DNA of 29,796 nt from a virus. The DNA lies in IMG/VR virus record IMGVR_UViG_3300046808_000057, positions 1 to 29,796 of that record; one strand, written 5' to 3'. Shown here in pieces: positions 1 through 8,644 of this stretch. Each line of letters opens with the position of its first letter. Position 1 is the first letter of the stretch. Made by a program: the position numbers and the translations under genes. Below the pieces are notes generated by a model. That model was not told the DNA's origin and ran no database searches. It was given only the letters and a program-made list of their open reading frames with translations.

Positions 1-145
1 TCTCCGTAACCGTTGGCGTCGGCGACAAGGTAAAGCCGGTGGGCGTAGGCGTCTCCGTAACCGTTGGCGTCGGCGACAAGGTAAAGCCGGTGGGCGTAGG
101 CGTCTCCGTAACCGTTGGCGTCGGCGATAAGGTAAAGCCGGTGGT
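1..145. repeat. 51-bp tandem repeat inside a coding region
   Basis: Two identical 51-bp units (1-51 and 52-102) are followed by a third (from 103) that has a single C/T change and then diverges near 145. More degenerate copies of the same Thr/Pro-coding pattern continue to about 230. The unit is a multiple of three and encodes 17 residues, so copy-number change keeps the frame. The window begins inside the array, so the true copy number is unknown. Confidence 0.95.
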
Positions 146-1951
146 GGTGGGGCTACCAGTCGGGCTACCCGTTGGCGTTGGTGACACAGTGAAGCCAGTG
201 GTGGTGGGGCTACTGGTGGGAGTTGGAGACGATGTTGCTGTAACTGTAGTATCGAGACCGCCAATACCAGCAACAGCCTCACCAACCTTAGTGCCTGCCG
301 TCTGATCGGCCTTGTCACCCGTCACCGTCAATGCGTTTGACAGCAAGTTTTTGTAGAAGCTGTCATTAGTAACAAACCTTGCGCCGCCTTCACCATATTG
401 ATTGCGAGCGTTAACGATAAGCGCGTCCATCGCGTTTTTCGCGGCGGTCAGACCAGCCGCTGATTTGCCAGTAACATTCAGATCCTCTTGAATGTCGGCA
501 ATTTGATCCGACAGCGTGTTGCGTACACCTTCATCCAATTGACCGCCAATGTCTGCATAGGGCTCTGCTGTGGTGTCAGTTTTTGTTTGCGTGCCGGAAG
601 ATACCGCCGCACCGACAAATGAAGCAAAATCCTTAGCCACTCGGTCAGCGGCCCATTTGCCAATTTCGTTACCATACTCTTTGCCGGCGTTAACGACAAT
701 TTCATCAAGGTCAAATTTGGCGAGCATGCTGCGCGTTGCTGGGTCAGTAACGTTCTCATACAGCGCTAGTTTATCACCGATCTGCTCACTAATGATGTCC
801 CGAGCTTCTTTAGCTGCCAGTTCTTTTTGTTTTGCAATCTCCTCAGCAACCTCCGTACTAACATATTGAGCCGCGCCACTTATAAGGCCGTTTACAAATG
901 AATCCTTGATATCGTTGCCAAGGACTAAGCTGCCGGCTGTAGTACCAATCCCACCGCCAATTGAAGCGCCTACATTTGTTGCAACTTCACCAGCCCCTTT
1001 AACCGATTCAATCACAGGACCGAGAACCGTAGAGCCGAGCGTAGTGAATGCTCCAGTGACAGCGCCTTCAAGTGGATCGCCACCAAGCGCTGCGCTTGTA
1101 ATGCCGCCACGCAACGCACCCATGCCGACTTGTGCTAAGAGGGTTGAGCTTGCCTGCGTCAACCCTGCGGCTGCCGCCTGAGTCGCTGCAATGTTACTAA
1201 TCGCAGCTACGTTTGCGGCGGTGCTTGATGCAAGAGATGACGCCGAAACCAAGCTACTAGTTGTGGAGCCAGCGGCAGCGCCGGCCCCAGCGGCAGCCGC
1301 AGTTTGAGCAGTCGCTGCAGCAAGCCCAGCACCAGCCATTGCCATGATACCGGCAGCCTGCACCAGCATACTTACGTCATTGACAAAGCCGGTCTTCTTG
1401 TTGGTGTAAACATCCGAGTAGCCAGAGGTCATGTTCCCCTTGCCGTCAGAGTAAGAGCCGTACTCCTGCAGCGCCCAGTTAGCGTTGCCGCCCATCTTCT
1501 CTGAGATGGCATTGGCCGCTTCAGCTAGGCCCTTGGCTTCTGCCGCATTGGTTGCGGTGCCAATGACTTCGCCTGTGTTGTTATCAAGCAGCCGATACGT
1601 CTTTCCCGGGACGGGGACGAAGTTGTAGTTCTCGTATTCCTGATCGCCCTTGATGTTGAACACCGGGGCATAGTCATACGACTGCGGAATCAGGCCGAGA
1701 CGGCCCATGATCTGAGCATTCGTACCGGGGATCAGGTCATAATAACTGGGATCAAATAAGGCTACGTACTTATCAGACAAGCCGGTCGCCTGCGCTGCGG
1801 TAAGCCCGCGCGCCATAGCATCTTCATATGCTTTTTGATTGGCCTGATAGGTCTTCTGATACTCAGTGATGTCAAACGCCAACAGCTCAGCGATGTCAGC
1901 TTCAGAAAGTCCGGCAGCCCTCAGCTCATCAATATCATAGCCTTCTGCCAT
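1..1951 (-). CDS. Large Ala/Gly-rich protein with Thr/Pro tandem repeats, partial (C-terminus outside window)
   Basis: My own reverse-strand translation from the ATG at 1951 stays open for 650 codons to the window edge, so the stop lies outside. GGGG about 7 nt upstream of the ATG serves as a plausible ribosome binding site. The first ~190 residues are mixed and partly acidic, beginning MAEGYDIDELRAAGLSEADI. Residues ~190-330 are Ala/Gly-rich and hydrophobic with many small-residue pairs, as in membrane-active or glycine-zipper proteins. A charged helical part follows to ~560. The tail is Thr/Pro/Ser-rich with a 17-residue tandem repeat (PTPTGFTLSPTPTVTET). It lies just downstream of the tail-hub gene. 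By position and composition it could be an internal (ejected) protein or a tail-tip protein; I do not recognise the family. The reading frame is certain, the function is not. Confidence 0.8.
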   Translation of the reverse strand, partial: MAEGYDIDELRAAGLSEADIAELLAFDITEYQKTYQANQKAYEDAMARGLTAAQATGLSDKYVALFDPSYYDLIPGTNAQIMGRLGLIPQSYDYAPVFNIKGDQEYENYNFVPVPGKTYRLLDNNTGEVIGTATNAAEAKGLAEAANAISEKMGGNANWALQEYGSYSDGKGNMTSGYSDVYTNKKTGFVNDVSMLVQAAGIMAMAGAGLAAATAQTAAAAGAGAAAGSTTSSLVSASSLASSTAANVAAISNIAATQAAAAGLTQASSTLLAQVGMGALRGGITSAALGGDPLEGAVTGAFTTLGSTVLGPVIESVKGAGEVATNVGASIGGGIGTTAGSLVLGNDIKDSFVNGLISGAAQYVSTEVAEEIAKQKELAAKEARDIISEQIGDKLALYENVTDPATRSMLAKFDLDEIVVNAGKEYGNEIGKWAADRVAKDFASFVGAAVSSGTQTKTDTTAEPYADIGGQLDEGVRNTLSDQIADIQEDLNVTGKSAAGLTAAKNAMDALIVNARNQYGEGGARFVTNDSFYKNLLSNALTVTGDKADQTAGTKVGEAVAGIGGLDTTVTATSSPTPTSSPTTTGFTVSPTPTGSPTGSPTTTGFTLSPTPTVTETPTPTGFTLSPTPTVTETPTPTGFTLSPTPTVTE

Positions 1952-1953
1952 CC

Positions 1954-2199
1954 CTACGACCCCTGATTAATCACTTCATTGAAACGAATGGCCCATTCCC
2001 GCCAATCATCAAACTGAAATGGATTCGGTGTATTCAATCCTGCAAAGCCTGCAATCGACAATAAACCAGATGCCCAGTTTTGCCAATCGTCCTCTGACAT
2101 AAGCCGAGAAGGGACGCCAAATTCCTCAATCGTCGGCCACATATAGTCCGACCATTGTACAACATCGTCAGCAAGACGGGGGTCAACTGTCGTGCTCAT
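1954..2199 (-). CDS. Hypothetical 81-aa protein between tail hub and large repeat protein
   Basis: The start overlaps the stop of the upstream tail-hub gene as ATGA (2196-2199), and the next gene begins 2 bp after its stop, so it is translationally coupled on both sides. The protein is acidic and rich in Trp and Asp/Glu, with no signal peptide or obvious membrane span. Its position within the tail module suggests a small virion or tail-assembly protein. I cannot assign a family or function. Confidence 0.8.
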   Translation of the reverse strand: MSTTVDPRLADDVVQWSDYMWPTIEEFGVPSRLMSEDDWQNWASGLLSIAGFAGLNTPNPFQFDDWREWAIRFNEVINQGS

Positions 2200-3803
2200 G
2201 ACTGATACCGCCCGTCTGCCTCAGCGATGTGGCCAATGATCTGGCCCATCTGATAATCCCCACCGATTATATCCGATGAGAACCGGAAACGAAGCTCGCG
2301 ACGCTGCTCCTTGAAGAAAACCTGCTGCTGATAGCTCTCTGAGGGTTCTGCCGGGAATGTCCGAATGGGGCCGTAAACCTCAGGGGCGCGGGCGTTGATA
2401 CGGCCAATGACCTCAACTGTCATATCACCAGACTGCACGAAGTCAGGTTCGATCATCTCAACGTGGATAGCCCTGTTCCTCGCACCCTCACCAATAAGAG
2501 AGGTAAGGTCGGCAGTCTCAAAGTAGCTCAGCACTGGGTTAATGCTGGCTCCATCCACCTCATCAACACCGTTTTCATGCTGCCAAATCTTATAGGTCGG
2601 CACGCCGTTATCCACGACGCGCGTGTCACCATCTTCGGTGATGCGCGTGTCACTGGCTTCCGTGATGCGCGTTCCCGGCGTGGGAGGATCGCGTTGATCA
2701 ACGCCAGCTAGAATTGGAGTCTGAATGTATTGCGCGTAAATGCCGGCAGAACGACCAGAATTAGGAAGCTCAGTGTCATACCAGATATTCTCGCGGAAGT
2801 TGAAGATGACAGCGTGAGTGCATTCCGTTGCATCCCCTCTCGGGTAGCACCACCAGATTTCACCGAAGCGCGGAACCTTGTACGCGAAGATCTTATTCGC
2901 GTAATCCTTGTTCAAACCTTCGAAGAAGTAATTGATGTTGAGGTTGTTCTGCACCTCACGGACAACGCCGTTATACATCATGAAGCGGCCATCGCCGATC
3001 CAGAAGTAGATGCCGTCGAATTCAATCACGCTGTTCGCAGCGATAATAGAGGACGATGAGCTGATCGTATCAAACGCGAATACGTCAGTTCCGCCCGTGT
3101 AGTAACAGCGGATCAGGCTATCGAGCGTCCAGAAAAGGCCAGCAGGGTTCTGGCCACCGCCGCGCAGTGGAAGACCGCGAATAATCTTAGACGATGAAAT
3201 GAAGGCATCTCCCGCATCACCAGTCGTGAAGTTCGTAGGGTCGTTAGCGTCCGACCATTTGATGTATCCGTTCTTGCAGAACATAAACAGATACGGGTGG
3301 AGAACCACGATGCCGCCGCAGACACCCGGAGTTGGGATCGCGGACAGAGCGGCAGTGCCGTAGATGTCACCGATGTAGGCGCTGTAATTCGTGCCAGTTG
3401 AAATATCGAGCGCCGCATCTGAGGCATGAGCAATGATCACAGAGCCACTGCCAGCGCCATCATACATGGCGTCGAACTGCCACATGAAGTTTTCGCCACC
3501 CACATAGCCAACCGGAGTCCGGTCAAACGGCGCACTGGTGTTCGCGCTGGTGTCTATGGTCATCTGCTGGAGGCCAGCGCCATAGCCCATATGCGTGTAG
3601 ATCAGGTTGTTCAGCGCCTGAAGATGGAACTGGTTAACCTTGCCATTGGCGTAATTGCTGATGCGCCGATAGCCGCCGATCTTACGCGGCAGCCCGCGCT
3701 GGAATCGGACCCACTGCCCGTCCACGTACTGATCGCCCTCGAACTTAGTCCCGTCACGTTTAATGCCGGGAGCAGAGCGAATCTGGACGAGCTGGTTTGC
3801 CAT
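2196..3803 (-). CDS. Tail hub/nozzle-type structural protein (P22 gp10-like, tentative)
   Basis: A 535-aa protein starting MANQLVQIRSAPGIKRDG. The region up to ~residue 45 has the pattern 'QYVDGQWVRFQRGLPRKIGG', which I associate with podovirus tail-hub/stabilisation proteins that sit under the head-tail adaptor. Most of the rest is beta-rich with many Trp, Tyr and Gly, as in propeller-like tail proteins. Around residues 385-400 there is a short internal repeat (RITEASD, RITEDGD, RVVDNG). The start overlaps the stop of the upstream fibre gene as TAATG (3803). A role at the distal tail is inferred from neighbours (adaptor, fibre, ejection-like protein). It could instead be another baseplate-like component. 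Confidence 0.65.
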   Translation of the reverse strand: MANQLVQIRSAPGIKRDGTKFEGDQYVDGQWVRFQRGLPRKIGGYRRISNYANGKVNQFHLQALNNLIYTHMGYGAGLQQMTIDTSANTSAPFDRTPVGYVGGENFMWQFDAMYDGAGSGSVIIAHASDAALDISTGTNYSAYIGDIYGTAALSAIPTPGVCGGIVVLHPYLFMFCKNGYIKWSDANDPTNFTTGDAGDAFISSSKIIRGLPLRGGGQNPAGLFWTLDSLIRCYYTGGTDVFAFDTISSSSSIIAANSVIEFDGIYFWIGDGRFMMYNGVVREVQNNLNINYFFEGLNKDYANKIFAYKVPRFGEIWWCYPRGDATECTHAVIFNFRENIWYDTELPNSGRSAGIYAQYIQTPILAGVDQRDPPTPGTRITEASDTRITEDGDTRVVDNGVPTYKIWQHENGVDEVDGASINPVLSYFETADLTSLIGEGARNRAIHVEMIEPDFVQSGDMTVEVIGRINARAPEVYGPIRTFPAEPSESYQQQVFFKEQRRELRFRFSSDIIGGDYQMGQIIGHIAEADGRYQS

Positions 3804-6013
3804 TAGGCGACGACCACTTCAACGGTGCGGACATTGGCTACCCAGTTAAGCGTGAACCCAGCACGTCCGGTAACGACAAGTTGCAAAGCTCCGTTAGTGG
3901 TATCTGCCTGCACATAGTAATCAGTTCCGCCGACGAAAGCCGGAGAGAAGCTGTCACCTATCGTGGTGTAGGTTGGAGTTCCCAGAAGGGCCGTTGATGC
4001 GGCGTTGGCATCCCTTGTGATGGCTCCTTGAATTCTAAATGCGGCTGCAACCCCTGTTGAAGCCGCGCGGCGAACAGTGACTAGTATTTCATAGGCGAAG
4101 CAGGACGTGTTTGGCAGCACGACTTGATTAGTTGCAAAAACAGCGCCGCCGTCAGCCGTCATCGTGGAAGTGGTTGCACCAGAAACGGCCACTCGCAGAA
4201 CATGACTGGATCGCTGTGCGTCTCCTGTTACCGAGAACCGTCCATTTGAACGAGCCTCTGCCCCGTAAACACTTCGAGTTGTAGCGTACCTGCCGCCGAC
4301 TATGCTGGAGTATTGAGCATTGGCCTCATTGCTTGTGCCGCCAACAATTGCGGCATAATTGGACGTAACCGCGTTGCTACTACCAGAGCCGATGAAAGAG
4401 CCCTGACCATTTGTGATTGAACAAGAAAAGCCGCCGACGATTGCGCTTTGCTGAGAAGTAATCCCAGTAATTGAAGAAAACGCCCCGCCCCCAATGAATG
4501 TCCGTGAGGCTGCCGCTGTGCCGCCGGAACCTCCGACGATTGCGGAGTAGCCTCCAGAAGCAACCTGTGTTGCAGCCGATCTGTCAAACTGAAGGTCTAT
4601 TGCATAATTTCCGCGCTTATCGCCACCCGCTGCGGTGCCATCAGGGATGTCACAAAGGATAGCTCCACTACCTTTAGGTAAGATTGCAAAGTCAACATTA
4701 GTGGCGGCATCGACCGCCTCAACATACACAACAGGCGTTGTCGTATTTACCCCAGAGTTATTAAAGCCGCCGCCAGTTACATCGGTGGTCAGGATGACCT
4801 TACCCCATGAAGGGGCCGCACCAACGCCGTTTGACCGCAATACGTTATTAGCAGCAACAGCGGCCAGCTTCGTCAGGGAAGTAGACCCTGACGCATAGAT
4901 CATGTCGCCAGTCGTGTAGCTGGTGATGCCTGTGCCGCCGTAGGGAACGGTGACCACAGTGGGCGTTGAGCTTGACGCAGCCGAAGCCAGAATCACGTCA
5001 CTACCGTCGCAGTACAGGATTGCGCTGGCACCCTGAGGGATGTCAATCGGCAACACCTGAGAGGCCGTCTTCACCCCAAGCGTGAAAGCTCCGCTGGTTG
5101 CGTTCGTCACCCAGTATTGCTGCGTCGTCGCAGGAACGACAACTTCGCAGTTCGATGTCAGCGTGCCAGCAAAGCGATAGGCAATGCGGTTCAGCTCAAC
5201 GCCAGACAGCGTGTATGTGCCGCCAGTCACGTTGATCGTCGTATAATCGAATGCGAACGTGGCGCTCTGGCCGAAGCCCAGAGTGTACCAATTCAGGCCA
5301 TCCGTCGCAATTGTGGCGCTATCCCCGGGAGCGAGCGTCAGGCTGGAAAGGCCATTGATCTGTTCGCTGCCTGCGGGAGAGATAACCAGATTACCGCCAC
5401 CGCTGTTGCGAAGGGATACGAAGTAATTGCTGCCAACATCTGCCGCGATGGGGAGCGTAACTGCGCCAGTACCCGTATCGTCCCACACCAGAAGCGTGGC
5501 GCGTTGAGCTGCAGTCACCGTGAACGGCGTCGTGTTAAACGTAACCACTGGAGTCGCTGTCGCAATCGCGGTGCCAATCGGCGTCAGACCGAAGCCAGCC
5601 AGAGCGCTCGGTTGCACGCTCGCCGTAGTTGCGCCATAATTCAGGGCAACCCACGAACCCGCATCAGTCGTGTTGTCGGTAATGTACACCTGCCACTGCT
5701 CGCCGGGAGCAACGACTGCAATCTGGCCGTTCGCGAAATCGCGTACTGTGAAAGCGTAAAGCCCGGTATTGTTAAACAGAACGGTCTGGCCGACGCTGGT
5801 TTGGCTTGCGGGCGGCATGATAACCGAAAAGTTATTACCCCCCGGAGTGAGCCCGGACGGCGTAACGTCCATGATCTTGGCGACGATGTTCGCGCCAGCA
5901 TCAGCCTCAATCGGCCATGACATCTGAGTGTTAGCGTCAAGCGCCAGTGCGAGATACGAAACCTCGGACGGGTAGATGGTCGAGCCGCCAAAGATCTGGG
6001 TGTAGCTGGTCAT
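3803..6013 (-). CDS. Tail fibre/adhesin with GGTG shaft module and YadA-head-like repeats
   Basis: A 736-aa protein, almost entirely Ser/Thr/Gly/Ala/Val-rich as in beta-structured phage fibres. The N-terminal ~350 residues contain repeated beta modules (TLPIAADVGSNYFVSL type). Near residues 355-405 is a GGTG-containing module ending APSWGK that is also found in the 1358-aa fibre. Residues ~470-580 contain short repeats with IVGG/FIGGG motifs spaced about 14 residues apart, reminiscent of trimeric autotransporter head repeats. The C-terminal ~130 residues look like a globular beta domain (FRIQGAITRDA... TVEVVVA) and are the likely receptor-binding tip. The gene overlaps its neighbours as TGATG (6013) and TAATG (3803). 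Host-range function is inferred from architecture. Confidence 0.8.
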   Translation of the reverse strand: MTSYTQIFGGSTIYPSEVSYLALALDANTQMSWPIEADAGANIVAKIMDVTPSGLTPGGNNFSVIMPPASQTSVGQTVLFNNTGLYAFTVRDFANGQIAVVAPGEQWQVYITDNTTDAGSWVALNYGATTASVQPSALAGFGLTPIGTAIATATPVVTFNTTPFTVTAAQRATLLVWDDTGTGAVTLPIAADVGSNYFVSLRNSGGGNLVISPAGSEQINGLSSLTLAPGDSATIATDGLNWYTLGFGQSATFAFDYTTINVTGGTYTLSGVELNRIAYRFAGTLTSNCEVVVPATTQQYWVTNATSGAFTLGVKTASQVLPIDIPQGASAILYCDGSDVILASAASSSTPTVVTVPYGGTGITSYTTGDMIYASGSTSLTKLAAVAANNVLRSNGVGAAPSWGKVILTTDVTGGGFNNSGVNTTTPVVYVEAVDAATNVDFAILPKGSGAILCDIPDGTAAGGDKRGNYAIDLQFDRSAATQVASGGYSAIVGGSGGTAAASRTFIGGGAFSSITGITSQQSAIVGGFSCSITNGQGSFIGSGSSNAVTSNYAAIVGGTSNEANAQYSSIVGGRYATTRSVYGAEARSNGRFSVTGDAQRSSHVLRVAVSGATTSTMTADGGAVFATNQVVLPNTSCFAYEILVTVRRAASTGVAAAFRIQGAITRDANAASTALLGTPTYTTIGDSFSPAFVGGTDYYVQADTTNGALQLVVTGRAGFTLNWVANVRTVEVVVA

Positions 6014-6666
6014 CAGGCTTCCTTTCGCACCGCAGAGCGGTCAAGAATCTTCATCATGTCTTCGCCGTTCAGCATCTCAGCGGCGCGATCATACATGGAT
6101 TGCCATACTGGAATGCGATCATCGTTCTTCAGGAACGGTGTCGCCTCCAGAAGCGTCGCATAAAGCAGGAGCTGGGGCGCGTATTCAGTCAGCCAGTTGG
6201 TCTGTGTTTCGTCGTCCAGCAGCGGCGGAAGCTCGTAATAGAGAACCTCAAACGGGTATTCGGCGTCCGGCGTCGGCGCGAAAATCCAGTTCGAGTAATC
6301 GTAATCGGCATAGAACCGGGGCGTATCAGTCGAGTCCCGGTTCGGCCAGTATGTCGTGATGTATTCATAGGCGCGGCCATAGATGATCTGACGATCCGTG
6401 TAGCCAACACCCGTGCCGACGTTCACCGAGACAGTATCACGCCAGCGCTCAGGCTTCTGGTAAACGCATTGGCCGGCAGCCATCGTGCCGGTCACTACAT
6501 TGATGAATCCCTGAACCTTCAGCTCGCGCGCGATCTTGCGCTCGGCAAGATTGATCAAGCGAGGAATCTGCTCGTAGACAGTCGGGTCAGTTTCAAGGGT
6601 CGCGCCACGCTCAAGATAGCGACTCACGTCTTGCTTGAGAGTGGTGAAGGTCATCGTCTCGGCCAT
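6013..6666 (-). CDS. Head-tail adaptor-like protein (SU10 adaptor-type)
   Basis: A 217-aa mostly helical protein. The N-terminus (TFTTLKQDVSRYLERGAT... QIPRLINLAERKIARELK) and the later LYYELPPLLDD...NWLTEYAPQLLLYATLLEA segment fit the adaptor/connector family of podoviruses such as SU10. That family docks on the portal and bridges to the nozzle. The order adaptor, fibre, hub supports this. The start at 6666 is preceded by AAGG about 8 nt away. A second adaptor-like gene (15239-15922) exists, so one may be a P22 gp4-type connector and the other may occupy a lower ring. Family assignment is from pattern recognition only. Confidence 0.65.
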   Translation of the reverse strand: MAETMTFTTLKQDVSRYLERGATLETDPTVYEQIPRLINLAERKIARELKVQGFINVVTGTMAAGQCVYQKPERWRDTVSVNVGTGVGYTDRQIIYGRAYEYITTYWPNRDSTDTPRFYADYDYSNWIFAPTPDAEYPFEVLYYELPPLLDDETQTNWLTEYAPQLLLYATLLEATPFLKNDDRIPVWQSMYDRAAEMLNGEDMMKILDRSAVRKEA

Positions 6667-6722
6667 GGCACGCCCTTATATCATTATGAGTCTCTTAAGA
6701 ATAGACCCCTGTTAATACAGCC

Positions 6723-6881
6723 TCAGCGGCCAATAGCACTGCGTACAGCGCCCAAACCAGCAGCATTCAGCAGCAGCCATGCCCACTCAGGGATGTTATA
6801 GCCAAAGGCGCTGGCAGCAGCGGCGGCAGCGGCAAGGATTGCGACGACATAGGTCTTCTTGCCATTGAGTGCGTTCAACAT
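6723..6881 (-). CDS. Small holin-like membrane protein (52 aa)
   Basis: I choose the ATG at 6881, not the in-frame starts further upstream inside the endolysin. GGAAAG precedes it closely, and the endolysin stop is 1 bp away. The product begins MLNALNGKKTYVVAIL and has an Ala-rich hydrophobic helix (~residues 10-28). A second hydrophobic stretch (~33-46, WAWLLLNAAGLGAV) follows, then a basic C-terminus. Size, two short membrane segments and the position next to an M15 endolysin fit a class II-type holin. The sequence itself is not diagnostic. Confidence 0.65.
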   Translation of the reverse strand: MLNALNGKKTYVVAILAAAAAAASAFGYNIPEWAWLLLNAAGLGAVRSAIGR

Positions 6882-6882
6882 A

Positions 6883-7275
6883 TTACTTTCCTTTCGGATA
6901 TTGCTTCCAAGGAAGTTCCCAATGCGGACCATCTTTGAAAGTTCGCCAGTCCCCACCCCAAGTGATCGGGACTTTCTCAGCCGCAGCAGCGGCCTTCACG
7001 ATCTTGGCCAGCCGATGATACAACGGCCAGTCCCAAGATATTTTGCCACCGATCATCGGAGCCAAGTCTACAGCATGGCCGGTCAGGTGGCGGGAGTTCA
7101 TCGTCTTCGTAGCGCCATTTGCCATAAGCTCTTTCTGACGCTCTAGCGTGCGCAATCCCTCAAGGACAGTAAAGTCTAAATCAGACATGGCCGCAGCCTT
7201 CTTGACGACGCGCACAAGGTCAGGGTGAACACCCTGCAACCGCGACAGTGAGCGAGCGCCAAGGACGATAGACAT
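6883..7275 (-). CDS. M15 family L-alanyl-D-glutamate peptidase endolysin
   Basis: A 130-aa single-domain protein. It shows the M15 zinc motif SxHxxGxAxD at residues 61-70 (SRHLTGHAVD), with H63 and D70 as metal ligands. A later DGPHWEL segment contains H118 (third ligand) and D115. The H-x6-D spacing and the Asp three residues before the last His match the T5-type endolysin active site. These enzymes cut the L-Ala-D-Glu bond in peptidoglycan stem peptides and need a holin to reach the periplasm. The start overlaps the upstream stop as TGATG. No signal peptide is seen. Endolysin function is well supported. Confidence 0.93.
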   Translation of the reverse strand: MSIVLGARSLSRLQGVHPDLVRVVKKAAAMSDLDFTVLEGLRTLERQKELMANGATKTMNSRHLTGHAVDLAPMIGGKISWDWPLYHRLAKIVKAAAAAEKVPITWGGDWRTFKDGPHWELPWKQYPKGK

Positions 7276-7523
7276 CAGTTCTTATCCTCTTTGCGCTCGA
7301 GGCGCTTGAAGATCGTGTTCAACGTGTTGTCGATCTTGTCAAAGCCAGAGCGCATGTCTTCGCGCATGTCCTTGAAGTCATCCTTGGACACGTAAATATG
7401 CGGCAGATCGCGCACATCTTTGTCCAGCCTATCGATTGCCTTGGTCATGTTGTTTAACACCCAACCTCCAAGAAACCCGGCAGCGGAGAATGCTATGTTA
7501 AAAAGAATCTGATAGTCCGGCAC
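7275..7523 (-). CDS. Membrane-anchored coiled-coil protein in lysis cassette (GTG start)
   Basis: No ATG or TTG lies in frame just upstream, so the GTG at 7523 is the likely start. The 82-aa product has one N-terminal hydrophobic segment (~residues 5-25, ILFNIAFSAAGFLGGWVL). A long charged helix follows with heptad-like hydrophobics (MREDMRSGFDKIDNTLNTIFKRLERKED). This N-in, helix-out layout directly upstream of an endolysin resembles small lysis accessory or spanin-like proteins. It could also be a second holin-associated factor. No lipobox or partner outer-membrane gene is visible, so the spanin reading is weak. Confidence 0.7.
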   Translation of the reverse strand: MPDYQILFNIAFSAAGFLGGWVLNNMTKAIDRLDKDVRDLPHIYVSKDDFKDMREDMRSGFDKIDNTLNTIFKRLERKEDKN

Positions 7524-7536
7524 TGGCGCAACCCCA

Positions 7537-7902
7537 TCACTTAAGGTTTCTAAGTTTATAGATGGCTGACAGGTAGACCCCTGTCAAAGTATCAATGAGA
7601 TTCGCCACTGCGCGGTTTCCCTTGCAGATGCCCTCATGATTCTTTTCAATCCATTCCGCGTCTGCCTCGAGACATTTAAGGCAATCCGTCGGGCAATCCT
7701 TCGGAGCCGGAATGGCACCGATCAGATCGAAAGCGCCCTGATACGCTTCCACCAATGGATCAATCGCGTCGATAACGCCGTCATAGAATTCCCCCAAGGC
7801 CATGTGCTTGGCAAAGCTGCCTTCACCTTTAGCACGCCAATGGGAGAAATGCGCTAGGTTGCGGGCATAGAAGACCCGGGAGATGAGCTGCTCGATCATC
7901 AT
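7537..7902 (-). CDS. Dps/ferritin-like four-helix protein (DUF5856-like)
   Basis: A 121-aa helical protein. Counting from MMIEQ, H21-W22 begins a segment whose residues fall at Dps ferroxidase spacing: H21, H33 (+12), D48 (+27) and E52 (+31). E. coli Dps has H51, H63, D78 and E82 in the same register, and both share HW, a Gly, and a Phe three residues before the second His. The Dps Asp at +16 is Gly37 here, with Glu38 next to it. Three cysteines lie further on (C70, C74, C77 region). Dps proteins oxidise Fe(II) with peroxide and bind DNA. The length is shorter than Dps (~167 aa). The start overlaps the fibre stop as ATGA. It sits between a fibre and the lysis genes. The fold is likely; iron chemistry is inference. 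Confidence 0.7.
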   Translation of the reverse strand: MMIEQLISRVFYARNLAHFSHWRAKGEGSFAKHMALGEFYDGVIDAIDPLVEAYQGAFDLIGAIPAPKDCPTDCLKCLEADAEWIEKNHEGICKGNRAVANLIDTLTGVYLSAIYKLRNLK

Positions 7903-8618
7903 GCAATCCTTTGCGCTACGATAATCGCAGAGGCGATTGATGGCCGCGCATACGGAACCACCTGAGCAGCAGTGTATGCCAGCGAAACTGTCGCACTATC
8001 TACAGCGCAAACGACTTCGATGTAATTAGTAGCAGAGACCTGAACAACGCCCTGAACTTGGAAGAACATAGACCCGCCATCCGCGAGCTTTGGCACGCTT
8101 GTTTCGCTGGCGGAATACGCGATGTCAGTACCATTCAAACGGAACCAGATGTCGCCGACGTGGTCTGAAGTATCTGAGTTTTCAAACTGGCAATGGAACG
8201 CGATCTCATAAGTTCCAGCAGCCGCGAAAGTAACCCGAGTCGGATTGCCACTACCGTCGTTCTCAATGGTGATGCCAGTCTCAATGCCTGCGACATCAAA
8301 CTCAATAGTGGCTGGAGTGTTCGCAGAAAACGTAACGTCTGCAGAATTGTAAGCAATGCAGTGAGCGCGCCCAGCTATGTCGTTATAAGGAATCGTGGCG
8401 CTCGCCGTCATTGCCGACGTGCCATTGCCCTTGACGTAGCCAGTGAGTGTAGAAGCGCCCGTGCCGCCAGTTGGTACGGTGCGGACGTTCGTGGCAGTGG
8501 CCGCGATGTCAGAGGCCGCAACCTTACGGCTATTCGTGCTCTGAACGATTTCGAGAAGTTCAGTACCGGCCAGAGGTGTAGTGGCTGGCGCTAAGTCTGT
8601 GATCTTTACGTTTGCCAA
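7899..8618 (-). CDS. Short tail fibre/receptor-binding protein (TTG start)
   Basis: The start is a TTG at 8618 with GGAGG five bases upstream. It is confirmed by resemblance of its N-terminus (MANVKITDLAPA...SDIA) to that of the 1358-aa fibre (MSDIKISDMQPW...LSQL), a probable virion-anchor segment. A GGTG module follows at ~residues 50-60. Then comes a ~150-residue beta-rich C-terminal domain with alternating hydrophobics (TIEFDVAGIETGITIENDGSG, YEIAFHCQFEN), compatible with a TNF/C1q-like jelly roll. It lies next to other adhesins and likely contributes to receptor binding. The specific receptor cannot be told. Confidence 0.75.
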   Translation of the reverse strand: MANVKITDLAPATTPLAGTELLEIVQSTNSRKVAASDIAATATNVRTVPTGGTGASTLTGYVKGNGTSAMTASATIPYNDIAGRAHCIAYNSADVTFSANTPATIEFDVAGIETGITIENDGSGNPTRVTFAAAGTYEIAFHCQFENSDTSDHVGDIWFRLNGTDIAYSASETSVPKLADGGSMFFQVQGVVQVSATNYIEVVCAVDSATVSLAYTAAQVVPYARPSIASAIIVAQRIA

Positions 8619-8644
8619 ATTAACCTCCAGCGTTTCGTAATTGG

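Noticed and set aside
39-305. Plus-strand Val/Gly-rich repeat ORF at the left edge
   Set aside because: It is the antisense shadow of the Thr/Pro repeats of the minus-strand gene, which is open for 650 codons.
6667-6722. Possible promoter for the tail genes (TTAACA, later CATAAT/TATAAG)
   Set aside because: Spacing is about 21 bases and matches are weak; I cannot support it over read-through from the upstream genes.
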